Part shown: piece after piece, positions 8,993-19,698 of the stretch
How the letters are laid out: each line of letters begins with the position of its first letter
How positions within the stretch are numbered: position 1 is the stretch's first letter
DNA from: Bacillus marasmi
Lineage (GTDB): Bacteria; Bacillota; Bacilli; Bacillales; Cytobacillaceae
Direction: 5' to 3'
Assembly: GCF_902168435.1 (NCBI RefSeq)
Contig: NZ_LR656179.1
Span: forward strand, 1-64,000
Length of the DNA: 64,000 nucleotides
Notes under the pieces: model-generated
Databases searched by the model: none
What the model saw: only the letters and a program-made list of their open reading frames with translations
Told to the model about the DNA's origin: nothing
Program-made: the position numbers and the translations under genes

Positions 8993-9058
8993 GTGAGGTA
9001 TTCCTTTAATAAAGCCGAAAAATATGAATCAAAAATGGAGCCCTTCTCTCTTTACTGA
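8993..9058 (+). CDS. Possible 21-residue leader peptide overlapping the glutamate synthase start
   Basis: GTG at 8993 follows a strong GGGAGGTG site (8975-8982) at ideal spacing and opens a 21-codon frame ending TGA at 9056-9058. It overlaps the ATG at 9024 in another frame. The large gene itself has no good ribosome site before its ATG, so this short frame could couple or regulate its translation. Alternatively it is accidental, or marks a frameshift. Confidence 0.35.
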   Translation: MRYSFNKAEKYESKMEPFSLY

Positions 9059-12000
9059 TTTTCGAAAGCAAGAGCACGATGCATGCGGAATCGTTGCTAG
9101 TCTTGAGAAAAAGAAAATACCTACAAGGGAAAATATCTTTCATTGTATTGATGCCCTTGTCCTAATGAACCATCGTGCAGGCTTTATTAATGGCGAAGGT
9201 GATGGAGTTGGAATTCATGTTGATATCCCTCGCGAATTATGGAAGGAGAAATTAGCGAAGGAAGGTGCAGATCCTGCCATTACGGAGCGTGATAACTTTG
9301 TTGTTGGACATATTTTTATAACTAAAAATGCTGGTCCAAAGGATATTATCGCATATTTACAAAAAAAGCTATCTAAAGGCGGCTTTGAACTTATCTTCCA
9401 ATCCGACCAAGTGACTGATTCTAGTGCACTAGGGCCAATCGCCATTCAAGAAAACCCTGTTTTTTGGCAATTCGCCTGCCTTGCCCCTGTTTCTGGAAAG
9501 GAATTATCCCAGAAGCTGTTTGAATTAACCGTAGAGTTTGAATTAAATGATGCGGTTCATGTTGCCTCTTTAAGTCAATATATTGCTGTTTATAAAGTAA
9601 TGGGTGCTGGTGACATACTACCAAAATATTATCACGACCTCGCGAGCCCAATTGTTGCTTCAACCATAACACTCGGGCATAATCGTTATTCTACAAATAC
9701 CTTATCTAGCTTTTTTAGAGTTCAACCATTTGCTGTACTTGGACATAATGGCGAAATCAATACTATCGCAAAATTACGCGATGAAGCCAGAAAGATACAA
9801 GTTCCTTTAGTAAAGGATGGCAGCGATTCACAAGATTTAAGCCGAATCATCGATACATTTATTTGTCGGGACGGCTATTCCTTATTTGAGACGATGGATG
9901 TTCTCTTTCCACCAATCATTAATGAAATAAAAGCATTCCCTAAACATTTAAAAGATCTGTATACGTACCTTCGTGAAGCATGGGGGCATTTTGCCCAGGG
10001 TCCAGCAGGCATTATTTCTCGATTTGCTGATGAAGCAGTCTTCAGCGTTGACGCACTTGGGCTTCGACCACTCTGGATGCTTGAGACTGAAAAATCATAC
10101 CTATTTGCATCTGAACCAGGCATCATTCCAACTACTGAATATATGAATGATCCAAAACCTTTAGCTCCAGGTGAAAAGGTAGGTTTCAAATGGAATGGTG
10201 ACGACCTGAAAGCCTATTATATGCAAGATTATCAAGAGGAAGTTTATCAACGCTTTTCTTCACATCTTAATTTTAAGGATGCCAGGAAACGAATTTTACC
10301 GCCTAAGGCTGAAAAAATTGTAACCATCAACTATCCAACTAAAATTACAAATGGTCAATATAAAGCTTTTGGTTGGGAAAGAGACCAAGTACAATTGGTT
10401 GAGCAAATGGCTGAAAAAGGCGTTGAACCAATTCGTTCGCTTGGACATGATACACCTCTTGCTAGCTTAAATTTAGAGCGGAGAAATATTCCTGATTTTA
10501 TCAAAGAAAGTGTTGCAGTTGTTACTAATCCTGCCATTGACCGCGACCGTGAAACGGAGCATTTCTCAACCCGTACAGTTATTGGGAAACGCCCTTCACT
10601 ATTTTCTAAAGAGGATGTAAGCGTAATCGTCGAACTGACTACACCAATATTAATTGAAGGTAAAGTTGGCTTTGATGCTTCAGGGGATTTAGAACAACCT
10701 AGCTTCGATCAATTAGTTAATCTGTTCCAAACGAAGAAATTAGCTTCATATATTCCCACTACTTTCGCAAAAAATGAAACGGTTAAAGATGCGTTAAATC
10801 GCTTAACAGAAACAGCAATTGATGCAGCAAAATCTGGTAAGACTTTACTAATATTAGACGACGCGGATGCTCATAAGCAGGATTCATTCTGGCTTGATCC
10901 ACATCTTGTAACATCAGCTGTTGACCAGGCACTCGTGAAAGCTGGGATGCGTAGGGATTGTTCCATCTTATTACGCTCTGCAGCAATTCGAAACTTACAT
11001 GATATTATGATCGCGGTTGGATTAGGCGCTGACTTGATTAGCCCTTACTATATGTTCATGACCGTATTGGATGATTCTTTAATAACCGTTAAAAACTTGT
11101 ATAGCGCCTTAACAAAAGGGATTGAAAAAGTAATCTCGACAATCGGAATCCATGAACTTCGCGGATACGGAAGATTGTTCTCTGCAATTGGATTAAGCGA
11201 TGAAATAGCTGAAACTCTAAATATTACTAACTTCTTTGGTTCAAAAGAGCTTGCTTATAATTATGAAGCATTAAAGGAAGATTCATTATTACGAGCAATT
11301 GATTACCATAATGAGAACGAACGGATTGGGAAATCATTTAATTTATTCCCGAGGATATGGAAATCGATAGGTGAAATGGCTGCAACTGGTAGCTATGAGG
11401 CATACCGCGAAAAGATTTCCGAGCAGGAAGCTCAAAACCCTGTTACAATCCGCCATTTAGTGAGCTTTAAAAAGGCGAATCCAATATGTACTCCTGAGGA
11501 GGTAACACTACGAGTTGGTGAGCATGATTTGCCATTCGTAATAGCCTCGATGTCATTTGGCTCGCAAAACGAAATTGCCTTTCGTGCCTACGCTGAAGGA
11601 GCAAACCGTCTAAATATGGTAAGCCTAAATGGCGAAGGCGGAGAAATTAAGGATATGCTAGGAAAGTATCCAAAAACGCGCGGTCAACAAGTTGCATCAG
11701 GGAGATTCGGTGTTAACGCTGAATTATTAAACTCATCTAATTTGCTTGAAATTAAAATAGGGCAAGGGGCAAAACCAGGAGAAGGCGGACACTTACCTGG
11801 TTCAAAGGTTACCGCAAAAATTGCTGAAGCTAGAAATGCGACTATCGGTTCAGATTTAATCTCACCATCCAACAATCATGATATTTACTCAATTGAAGAT
11901 TTAGCGCAAATGATTCATGAATTAAAAACTGCCAATGATAAAGCAAAGGTTGCTGTTAAAGTACCAATTGTCCCTAACATCGGAACTATTGCAGTCGGAA

Positions 12001-13490
12001 TCGCCAAAGCAGGGGCAGACATTATTACATTAAGTGGTTTTGACGGCGGGACAGGAGCAGCCAGAATCCACGCAATTCAACACGTTGGTTTACCTGTTGA
12101 AATTGGTGTAAAAGCAGCACATAACGCACTTTTAGAGGCTGGATTACGACATCATGTTGAGATATGGGCTGATGGCGGAATCAAGAGTGCCCAAGATGTC
12201 CTTAAAGTCATGTTGCTTGGCGCAAATCGAATTGGGTTTGGAACCTTATCGATGATTGCAATCGGATGTACAACATGTCGAGGCTGTCATCTAGATACTT
12301 GTCACGTTGGAATTGCAACACAAATAGATTCTGAAGCACAGGCAAAAGCCCACGGATTACGTCGTTTTGTTCCTAGACAATCTGAATTGGCAGTTCAAAG
12401 CATCGTCAATCTCTTTACCGCTTTTGGAACAGAATTAAAACGCTTAGCAGCAGCAATTGGAATTAAAAACCTTCAGGATGCAGTTGGTCGTTCCGACTTG
12501 CTCGAACAGACGCGTGGAACCGATCAATTAGATTTAACCTATTTGCTAAAAGCATTAGATATTAGCCCATTAAGTGCAAAAGAAGCGGTTCAATCATTTG
12601 AATCTTCGCAGTTACAGGTTGCCGTCGGAGCAGAATATTTGGACTCGGTTGTAGCTGATCTGCATCATTCCCGTGAATTTAAGTCCGTCGGTTCAGAGCA
12701 GCGTGTCCTTGGTAGTCGAGTATCTTGCCATCGTGTTCGCGGACGCTTAGATGGCTCTTATCATGATTTACCACCTGTTAACTTAAAATATAAAGGATCA
12801 ATTCCAGGAAACGGTCTAGGTGCCTATAACTGTGATGGAATCAATATTGAAATCAGCGGTGGAGCACAAGACGGAATTGGAAAAACCTCCTTTGGTGGAA
12901 AAATCCAAGTCTTTAAAGCGCAAGGTAAGGATGGAAAATTTTACAATGGCTCTGTCGGAAAAGGCTTTGGTTATGGTGCGCAAAAAGGATTGCTTGTTGC
13001 TCAAGGTGATGCTGATGCTCGCGCTGGAATTCGCTTATCAGGCGCAGATATCATCATCGGCGGTCAACTAAAGCATCCAATTCCTGAAAATGAGGCTGGT
13101 AATATTGGTACAAACGCAAATATTAAAGGATTTGCTTTTGAATATATGACCAATGGAAGAGGTCTTGTCCTTGGCGATCCTGGTCCGTGGATTTGTGCAG
13201 GTATGACAGGTGGTGTCGTCTACCTTCGTCATCAGCCGGAAATGGGCTTAACTAAAGATGCGATTGGACGCCGAATTGCCAAAGGTGCAAAAGTGTCAGT
13301 TACTCCACTTTCAGAGAAAGGAAAAGCTGACATTAATGAGTTATTAGGGTCATATGTAGAAGCCCTTAAAGCGCAAGGTCAAACCGAAGAAGCCGACAAC
13401 TTAGCAACGTTATTAGTCGATGTAGAGAACCATTTTATTCAAGTAATTCCTGTCAAAGAACAAGCTGACCCATCAGTTTCTACTGAATGA
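9024..13490 (+). CDS. Glutamate synthase large-subunit homologue (orphan)
   Basis: A 1488-residue protein with the full glutamate synthase layout: N-terminal class II glutamine amidotransferase with Cys21 in EHDACGIVA (exposed after removal of a 20-residue propeptide), a central domain, an FMN-binding synthase domain with KPGEGGHLPGSKV and SGFDGGTGAA, a 3Fe-4S cluster motif (Cys1082, Cys1088, Cys1093 in CTTCRGCHLDTC), and a C-terminal glycine-rich beta-helix. It would make glutamate from glutamine and 2-oxoglutarate. No small (NADPH, FAD) subunit lies nearby, so the electron donor may be ferredoxin or a distant subunit. It is a paralogue beside, not a substitute for, gltAB. The start is uncertain: no SD precedes this ATG and an in-frame TGA lies at 8994. 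Confidence 0.88.
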   Translation: MNQKWSPSLFTDFRKQEHDACGIVASLEKKKIPTRENIFHCIDALVLMNHRAGFINGEGDGVGIHVDIPRELWKEKLAKEGADPAITERDNFVVGHIFITKNAGPKDIIAYLQKKLSKGGFELIFQSDQVTDSSALGPIAIQENPVFWQFACLAPVSGKELSQKLFELTVEFELNDAVHVASLSQYIAVYKVMGAGDILPKYYHDLASPIVASTITLGHNRYSTNTLSSFFRVQPFAVLGHNGEINTIAKLRDEARKIQVPLVKDGSDSQDLSRIIDTFICRDGYSLFETMDVLFPPIINEIKAFPKHLKDLYTYLREAWGHFAQGPAGIISRFADEAVFSVDALGLRPLWMLETEKSYLFASEPGIIPTTEYMNDPKPLAPGEKVGFKWNGDDLKAYYMQDYQEEVYQRFSSHLNFKDARKRILPPKAEKIVTINYPTKITNGQYKAFGWERDQVQLVEQMAEKGVEPIRSLGHDTPLASLNLERRNIPDFIKESVAVVTNPAIDRDRETEHFSTRTVIGKRPSLFSKEDVSVIVELTTPILIEGKVGFDASGDLEQPSFDQLVNLFQTKKLASYIPTTFAKNETVKDALNRLTETAIDAAKSGKTLLILDDADAHKQDSFWLDPHLVTSAVDQALVKAGMRRDCSILLRSAAIRNLHDIMIAVGLGADLISPYYMFMTVLDDSLITVKNLYSALTKGIEKVISTIGIHELRGYGRLFSAIGLSDEIAETLNITNFFGSKELAYNYEALKEDSLLRAIDYHNENERIGKSFNLFPRIWKSIGEMAATGSYEAYREKISEQEAQNPVTIRHLVSFKKANPICTPEEVTLRVGEHDLPFVIASMSFGSQNEIAFRAYAEGANRLNMVSLNGEGGEIKDMLGKYPKTRGQQVASGRFGVNAELLNSSNLLEIKIGQGAKPGEGGHLPGSKVTAKIAEARNATIGSDLISPSNNHDIYSIEDLAQMIHELKTANDKAKVAVKVPIVPNIGTIAVGIAKAGADIITLSGFDGGTGAARIHAIQHVGLPVEIGVKAAHNALLEAGLRHHVEIWADGGIKSAQDVLKVMLLGANRIGFGTLSMIAIGCTTCRGCHLDTCHVGIATQIDSEAQAKAHGLRRFVPRQSELAVQSIVNLFTAFGTELKRLAAAIGIKNLQDAVGRSDLLEQTRGTDQLDLTYLLKALDISPLSAKEAVQSFESSQLQVAVGAEYLDSVVADLHHSREFKSVGSEQRVLGSRVSCHRVRGRLDGSYHDLPPVNLKYKGSIPGNGLGAYNCDGINIEISGGAQDGIGKTSFGGKIQVFKAQGKDGKFYNGSVGKGFGYGAQKGLLVAQGDADARAGIRLSGADIIIGGQLKHPIPENEAGNIGTNANIKGFAFEYMTNGRGLVLGDPGPWICAGMTGGVVYLRHQPEMGLTKDAIGRRIAKGAKVSVTPLSEKGKADINELLGSYVEALKAQGQTEEADNLATLLVDVENHFIQVIPVKEQADPSVSTE

Positions 13491-13518
13491 TTAAATAATT
13501 ATGCAAAAATAAAAACCA

Positions 13519-13553
13519 AAATCGCCTGCAAACAAAAGCAGGCGATTTTTTTT
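13519..13553 (+). terminator. Glutamate synthase terminator
   Basis: Perfect stem AATCGCCTGC / GCAGGCGATT followed by eight T residues. Confidence 0.88.
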
Positions 13554-13647
13554 CATAAATTGTCCCTTGAACTTGTTAACTAATCGTTGTATGATACATA
13601 ATTGGTTTGGTCTTTACGAAATACATGTGATTAGAAAGGAACCTATT

Positions 13648-14700
13648 ATGAAGCTAGGAGCCCGCATTTTTAAAACGGGAATTGCTATTATCCTTGCACT
13701 TTTACTATCAGAATTATTAAAATTGCCTTCACCAGTTTTCGCTGGAATTGCTGCAATATTTGCCATCCAGCCAACAATCTACCGCTCTTATTTATCAATC
13801 ATTGAACAAATTCAAGGAAACTTAATTGGAGCCATCATCGCTGTTTCATTTGTATTATTGTTTGGAAATGACGTTATCATTATTGGCCTGGCAGCCATCA
13901 TTGTAATCACTATAAATTTAAAACTAAACATCGAAAATACAATTGGCCTTTCCTTGGTTACTTTAATCGCTATAATGGAAACGCCTGGTGATGAATTTAT
14001 TCAATTTGGCTTGATTCGTTTTTCAACGATTATGCTTGGCGTCCTCTCAGCATTTATTGTAAATTTAGTATTTATTCCACCGAAGTATGAAAATAAACTT
14101 TTCGATAAAATAACTGAAGTAACGGAAGAAATCATTCGTTGGATTCGCTACAGTATTCGTCACGCCTCAGAGCATCGGCTTTTGAAGCATGATATTTCTA
14201 AAATTAAAGATTCAATTATCAAGGTCGATCAGTTATTTTTGATGTACATGGAAGAACGGAATTACTTTAAAAAAATAACCTTGGTAAAATCACGCAAGCT
14301 CGTCATCTACCGTCAAATGGTTGCTACAACAAAACGTGCATTAGAGGTTCTTAAACGCCTACATCGCTATGAGAATGAGCTTCAGCAAATGCCGACCGAG
14401 TTTCAAAAAGCAGTTCAAGCTCAGCTCGATTGTTTAATCAACCATCATGAACAAATGCTCTTATTGTTTATTGGAAAAATCAAACCTAATGCCGCTCTTG
14501 ATAATCACGAGCATTGTATGAGTAAACAGGAGTTATTCGATTTATTTTTGGCACAACAAAAGGATTTTGACGATCCCCAATCGCCAATTTTGTTCCATTC
14601 AATGCAGGTGATTTCTTCAATTATTGAATACCGTGAGCAAATTGAGCATCTCGAAACACTAATAACCAGCTTTCAAGCATTTCATAAGAATGATCATTAA
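13648..14700 (+). CDS. ygaE: YgaE-like FUSC/aromatic acid exporter family membrane protein
   Basis: A 350-residue protein. The N-terminal 150 residues contain about five hydrophobic segments typical of the ArAE_1/FUSC family, followed by a soluble, helix-rich C-terminal half. Name given from position between gsaB and ygaD as well as family. The ATG at 13648 is preferred because AGAAAGGA lies 7-8 bp upstream; the longer form has no site. A transported substrate has not been established for bacillar members. Confidence 0.75.
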   Translation: MKLGARIFKTGIAIILALLLSELLKLPSPVFAGIAAIFAIQPTIYRSYLSIIEQIQGNLIGAIIAVSFVLLFGNDVIIIGLAAIIVITINLKLNIENTIGLSLVTLIAIMETPGDEFIQFGLIRFSTIMLGVLSAFIVNLVFIPPKYENKLFDKITEVTEEIIRWIRYSIRHASEHRLLKHDISKIKDSIIKVDQLFLMYMEERNYFKKITLVKSRKLVIYRQMVATTKRALEVLKRLHRYENELQQMPTEFQKAVQAQLDCLINHHEQMLLLFIGKIKPNAALDNHEHCMSKQELFDLFLAQQKDFDDPQSPILFHSMQVISSIIEYREQIEHLETLITSFQAFHKNDH

Positions 14701-14701
14701 T

Positions 14702-14732
14702 GAAAAAAGTGGCTAAGATAGCCACTTTTTTT
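14702..14732 (+). terminator. ygaE terminator
   Basis: Stem AAAAAGTGGCTA / TAGCCACTTTTT with 3-nt loop and a T-run; its left half is A-rich so it may also serve the convergent spore-coat gene. Confidence 0.85.
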
Positions 14733-15060
14733 AATATGGAAATTGAGAAGAATAGCCGTTAAATTGCTGATAAGCCTGGTCAATTTTTTGTTGTTCCTCA
14801 GCCTCCAGCTTATACCAACCTTTTTGGAACATTAAATTAAATAAATCTCGAGAACATTGATGAGTTTCCGTTAATATTTGAAGGAAATCTGCATGCAACT
14901 GAGTATGACTCGCTTCCCGAACTGCACTGTTTAAGCTATCCGTAATATATTTACACGTACTTAATCCATCATTTACAAAATCCCGATCGTTCATTTCAGG
15001 ACCTTTAACTTGTGGCAATTGACCAGTTTGTTGATTTGCGATTTGATTTTGGTTTTGCAT
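14731..15060 (-). CDS. CotF-family spore coat protein
   Basis: A 109-residue protein resembling the CotF domain: mostly helical, ferritin-like, with the conserved stretch RDFVNDGLSTCKYITDSLN and the C-terminal GWYKLEAEEQQKI. A Gln/Asn-rich N-terminal tail precedes the domain. Second gene of a two-gene set with the smaller protein upstream (20-bp gap). SD GGGGG about 10 bp before the ATG. Expected to be expressed in the mother cell and assembled into the coat, but no sporulation promoter was firmly identified. Confidence 0.75.
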   Translation of the reverse strand: MQNQNQIANQQTGQLPQVKGPEMNDRDFVNDGLSTCKYITDSLNSAVREASHTQLHADFLQILTETHQCSRDLFNLMFQKGWYKLEAEEQQKIDQAYQQFNGYSSQFPY

Positions 15061-15080
15061 AACATGAATCCCCCACTCTT

Positions 15081-15347
15081 TTATTGAAGTTGTTGTCCCC
15101 CAGGCATGTTAGCTAAAGCACTTTGATTATTAACTTGTAAGTGGGACAGAAGTTTTTGATAATGCTGTTGGTGCGTTTGCCCAACCTTTTCTAATGCTTG
15201 TTGAATTTCTTGATCTTGGACCTGGCCCGCTAAGTAATGAAACTTCTTAAACGCAAGTAATTCCCAAGATAATGCATCCTTAATGTAAGAAAGATCCTTC
15301 GTTGTAATTGCTTCAGGAGGCGTTTGCATTATTGATTGTGATTGCAT
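15081..15347 (-). CDS. Small spore coat-like helical protein
   Basis: An 88-residue protein beginning MQSQSIMQTPPE, with two predicted long helices (TTKDLSYIKDALSWELLAFK and a later QTHQQHYQKLLSHL) of the kind seen in small coat proteins that accompany CotF-type genes. The ATG at 15347 is chosen because GAAAGGGG lies 10 bp upstream. Paired with the CotF-type gene downstream. Function inferred from its neighbour and composition only. Confidence 0.65.
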   Translation of the reverse strand: MQSQSIMQTPPEAITTKDLSYIKDALSWELLAFKKFHYLAGQVQDQEIQQALEKVGQTHQQHYQKLLSHLQVNNQSALANMPGGQQLQ

Positions 15348-15451
15348 ATGTTGTTGACCCCTTTCAAGAATAACTCGTAACATTCTTTAGAGTTATCTTG
15401 GACTGAATGAAATATGTTGGTGAAAAATTGGGATTTTGTATCAAAAAAAAA

Positions 15452-15478
15452 CCAAACTGGCTCTATACGCCAGTTTGG
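15452..15478 (-). terminator. ygaD terminator overlapping its stop codon
   Basis: On the minus strand CCAAACTGGC / GCCAGTTTGG followed by a run of T. The upstream arm covers the last codons of ygaD, so coding and terminator sequence overlap. Confidence 0.8.
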
Positions 15479-17241
15479 GCTTCATTTTTTTCTTTTGGCT
15501 CCAGTTGTTGAACTTGAAATAATCGATAGTATCCGCCCTTTTTCTGCATTAATTCTTCATGTCTGCCAATTTCAACAATTTCACCATGTTCAATTAAGAC
15601 AATACGGTCAGCATGCGTTATTGTAGATAAACGGTGTGCCACCACGAAGGTCGTCCTTTCTTTTGCAAGCTTGTCGAGTGCTTCCTGGATGAGGTGCTCA
15701 CTTTCTAAATCTAATGCGGAAGTCGCTTCATCGAGGACAAGTATTGGTGGGTTTTTCAAAAAGACCCTCGCAATCGCAATCCGCTGCTTTTGACCACCAG
15801 ATAGCTTTACGCCTCTTTCGCCAACCTTTGTATGATAGCCCTCGGGAAGATTCATGATAAATTGATGTGCATTAGCTGCTTTTGCAGCCTCAATTACCTC
15901 TCTCTCAGTCGCTGTGGGTTTACCTAACAGGATATTCGTCATGACGGATTCACTAAATAGGATATTATCCTGGAGCACCATGCCGATTTTATCCCGAAGC
16001 GAACGAACTTTTAACGTTGTAGTATCTACTCCATCGAGAAGAATTCTTCCGTTCGTGACATCGTAAAATCGAGGGATCAAGCTAACTAAAGAGCTTTTTC
16101 CGCCACCGCTCATTCCGACAAAGGCAATGGTTTCTCCCTTTTTCACATCTAGTGAGATGTTCCTAAGAACTGGCTCTTCACCTTCATTATAAGCAAATGA
16201 AACATTCTCAAAGACGATGTTACCTTTAACATTTTTACACTCAATCGCATTCTCAGAATCCTGGATATCATACTTTTCATCCATAAACTCAAACACCCGG
16301 TCCATTGATGCAATTGCTTGAGTTATCGTTGTCGATGAATTAACTAATCTCCTTAATGGACTATAAAGCTTTTCGATGTATGAAATAAATGCAACCATTG
16401 ATCCTAAGCTTAAATTACCTTGAATGACTAAATAGGCGGAATAACCAATTACGATTAATGGCGCTACATCTGTAATTGTATTTACCACGGCGAACGATTT
16501 GGCGTTCCAGCGTGTATGGTCAATGGCTTTCGTTAAAAAATTACGATTTTGCCGATCGAATTGGGTTTGTTCAAAATCCTCAATCGCAAAACTTTTAATA
16601 ACAGGCATACCTTGAACTCGCTCATGTAAATAGCTTTGCACCTCTGCTAATGCTTGGGAGCGAACCTTTGTTAATTTTCTTAAGTTGCCGAAAAAATAAC
16701 GAACAGAAAAACCATAAAATGGGAATAAAATCAATGAGACCAAGGTTAATGAAGGGTCCATCGAAAACATAATGATGATGGCAATAACAATCGTTGCAAC
16801 ATCAAGCCATATGTTCATTAATCCAGAAATAACGAAAGTTTTCGTCTGCTCTACATCATTAATAACTCTAGAGATAATTTCTCCTGATCTCGTATTTGCA
16901 TAGTATTTGAAGCTCAGCTTTTGGATATGATTGAACAGACGGTCCCGGATATCATACAATATCCTGCTAGCTGTCCACTGCGCAAAATATTGCCGATAAT
17001 ATTCAATCGGCGGACGTAACACCACAAATACAAGAATCATCAATCCCATTAACACAAAAAGCTTATCAATTTTTTCCTGATTGGAAAGAAATTCGCTCCC
17101 AATAATATCATCTAAAACGTATTTTAGTATCAACGGGATAATAAGGGGAATCGCAAATTTTAAAATTCCAATTAAAACTGTACCCATTATTTGAAATTTA
17201 TAAGGCTTTACGAATTGTAAGTATCGAAATATGCTGCCCAA
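15463..17241 (-). CDS. ygaD: ABC exporter, half-transporter (YgaD)
   Basis: A 592-residue half-transporter: six-helix exporter domain (residues about 1-320) fused to an ATPase. Motifs: Walker [12 protein letters not shown]-loop LQDNILF, signature KLSGGQKQR, Walker [14 protein letters not shown]-loop VAHRLST. All catalytic residues are present, so a homodimer would be fully competent. Position next to ygaC and ygaE matches B. subtilis ygaD. Substrate unknown; the family includes lipid and drug exporters. Confidence 0.88.
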   Translation of the reverse strand: MGSIFRYLQFVKPYKFQIMGTVLIGILKFAIPLIIPLILKYVLDDIIGSEFLSNQEKIDKLFVLMGLMILVFVVLRPPIEYYRQYFAQWTASRILYDIRDRLFNHIQKLSFKYYANTRSGEIISRVINDVEQTKTFVISGLMNIWLDVATIVIAIIIMFSMDPSLTLVSLILFPFYGFSVRYFFGNLRKLTKVRSQALAEVQSYLHERVQGMPVIKSFAIEDFEQTQFDRQNRNFLTKAIDHTRWNAKSFAVVNTITDVAPLIVIGYSAYLVIQGNLSLGSMVAFISYIEKLYSPLRRLVNSSTTITQAIASMDRVFEFMDEKYDIQDSENAIECKNVKGNIVFENVSFAYNEGEEPVLRNISLDVKKGETIAFVGMSGGGKSSLVSLIPRFYDVTNGRILLDGVDTTTLKVRSLRDKIGMVLQDNILFSESVMTNILLGKPTATEREVIEAAKAANAHQFIMNLPEGYHTKVGERGVKLSGGQKQRIAIARVFLKNPPILVLDEATSALDLESEHLIQEALDKLAKERTTFVVAHRLSTITHADRIVLIEHGEIVEIGRHEELMQKKGGYYRLFQVQQLEPKEKNEAQTGV

Positions 17242-17322
17242 TAGTTCCTTCTCCTCCTAAAAAGAAAACCTGTTGAATATCTCAACAGGCATTTCGTGCA
17301 TACCACTTTATCTATTTTAACA

Positions 17323-17853
17323 TTATCGTCTGTAAGTTAAATACCTTTCATACCAAATATCAATAAAATCTGGGGCAAACGGTCCTTTACGTTGTCGTAT
17401 CCATTGGATAAGCTGATCGACATTTCTTTTTAAAATTTGATCAATAATATCTGGATACTTCATTTCCTTACGATGACGTTCATACTCGTCTTCATCAAGT
17501 AAATTAAAGGTCATATCTGGAAATACTTTAATATCCAAGTCATAATCAATATATTTTAATGCTTCGTTATCGAAAATAAACGGCGAGCTAATGTTGCAAT
17601 AGTAATAAATACCATCCTCCCGTAGCATTCCAATTACATTAAACCAATATTGAGAATGGAAATACACAATGGCTGGTTCGCGAGTAATCCATGTTCTTCC
17701 ATCCGACTCGGTCACCATTGTTCGATCATTACCACCAATAACAAGATTTTGCGTCCCTTTCAAAATCGTTGTTTGTTCCCAGACGCGATGGATGTGCCCA
17801 TTGTGTTTATAGCTATGAATTTGTACTGTTTCACCTTCGATGGGAACGCCCAA
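17323..17853 (-). CDS. ygaC: YgaC / NtdP, DUF402 nucleoside phosphatase
   Basis: A 176-residue DUF402 protein nearly collinear with B. subtilis YgaC, with conserved [23 protein letters not shown] and [11 protein letters not shown]. The S. aureus orthologue has nucleoside tri- and diphosphatase activity (NtdP); the acidic DYDLD/DEDEYE residues fit a metal site. The start codon is TTG at 17853, supported by AGGGGAG 6 bp upstream. Monocistronic. Confidence 0.88.
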   Translation of the reverse strand: MGVPIEGETVQIHSYKHNGHIHRVWEQTTILKGTQNLVIGGNDRTMVTESDGRTWITREPAIVYFHSQYWFNVIGMLREDGIYYYCNISSPFIFDNEALKYIDYDLDIKVFPDMTFNLLDEDEYERHRKEMKYPDIIDQILKRNVDQLIQWIRQRKGPFAPDFIDIWYERYLTYRR

Positions 17854-17997
17854 TAATCTCCCCTACTTTCATCCCGGACGCTTTGTAACCTACGCATAAT
17901 ATAAATTAAATAAATTATTAATAAAAATAAAAAAGGCACAAAGAACTATTCCTATTTTCTACTATTATAACGGTAAAACACAGAATTTAAAACAAAG

Positions 17998-18023
17998 AGC
18001 CATTGAAAATGGGATCAATGGCT
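17998..18023 (-). terminator. ygaB terminator
   Basis: Stem AGCCATTGA / TCAATGGCT with an 8-nt loop, followed on the minus strand by CTTTGTTTT. Confidence 0.6.
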
Positions 18024-18056
18024 AAATTTTCGTTACTTTTTATTGAAAATGGCAAA

Positions 18057-18308
18057 TTAACAAATAGGATTGAGTTCCTGATAGGTACGAATAACATCCT
18101 CAGTTTGCTGCTCAAAAATTTCATGTATTTCACGTAATTCTTGTTTTTTGCGGATGATTTCGGATTGTACTAACGCCAATTTCGTTGCATCTTCAAGCTT
18201 TAGCAATTCTTGTTCGATTTTTTGTGATGATTCCAATTCTGTTTGGATTTCCAACAATTTGTCCATTGTTTTCATTTGCGCAGAAATTAAACGGTTAAAG
18301 TCGTTCAT
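18057..18308 (-). CDS. ygaB: YgaB-like coiled-coil protein
   Basis: An 83-residue, highly charged protein predicted to be almost entirely coiled coil (LLEIQTELESSQKIEQEL through QELREIHEIFEQQTEDV). It matches YgaB in length and position between ygaC and sspE. Function unknown. The start is uncertain: the ATG at 18308 is only 2 bp after GGAGG, and in-frame GTG (18317) or TTG (18326) codons are alternatives. Confidence 0.7.
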   Translation of the reverse strand: MNDFNRLISAQMKTMDKLLEIQTELESSQKIEQELLKLEDATKLALVQSEIIRKKQELREIHEIFEQQTEDVIRTYQELNPIC

Positions 18309-18458
18309 TTCCTCCACCGTCCTCAAGTATTTTCGTAGTATATATGTATTCGTTAAATGTACTTAAATACCTTTGACTAGTTATGTTGAGTTAACTGTTG
18401 TTTTGTCGAAACTAACGATAAGTTAAAGATTGTTAGTCATGGACTTTTGAGGACGTCA

Positions 18459-18494
18459 AAAAAGACACCTTCACGATGAAGAGTGCCTTTTTTA
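18459..18494 (-). terminator. sspE terminator
   Basis: On the minus strand GGCACTCTTCA pairs imperfectly with TGAAGGTGTC, followed by a T-run; between sspE and ygaB. Confidence 0.7.
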
Positions 18495-18515
18495 GTCATT
18501 CGCCTTAAGCTGTAA

Positions 18516-18722
18516 TTAGCTTTGGCCGAATTGACCAGAGTTTTGAGATTTTCTTGATTGAGACTGTTGGTTTTGACGTCTCACCTCTGCAGCGTTTGTT
18601 TCGCTAGCAAATTCAGTACCGAATTGCCCAGCGCCACCTTGTGCAGATTGAGCGTTTTGTTGTCTCACTTGCTGAACATTAGTTCCAGCAGATGTTTTGT
18701 TTGGCTGATTGTTGTTTGCCAT
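18516..18722 (-). CDS. sspE: Gamma-type small acid-soluble spore protein
   Basis: A 68-residue Gln/Asn/Ser-rich protein with no bulky aromatic residues apart from three Phe. The repeated GQFGTEFASET motif contains the germination-protease cleavage region, characteristic of gamma SASP. It is an amino-acid reserve in the spore core degraded on germination; gamma SASP do not coat DNA. The ATG at 18722 follows a strong GGAGGTGAT site. Expected to be sigma-G dependent. Confidence 0.93.
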   Translation of the reverse strand: MANNNQPNKTSAGTNVQQVRQQNAQSAQGGAGQFGTEFASETNAAEVRRQNQQSQSRKSQNSGQFGQS

Positions 18723-18819
18723 TTGTATCACCTCCACGCTAATTAATATAACCAGCAGCGGAGGAACAAGTCGTGCCATATATTTCCAAATTTTCAAGCT
18801 GATTTATCCAATCGGATAA

Positions 18820-19581
<762 letters not shown>

Positions 19582-19698
19582 TCATTTCTATCTAGTTCTA
19601 ATACTTGGTACTATATTTATTTTAGCTTTTCCTTGTATAGATGACAATGATAAGAACAAACTAAATCGAAAATCGATATTTTTGAAAGGAGTAAATAT

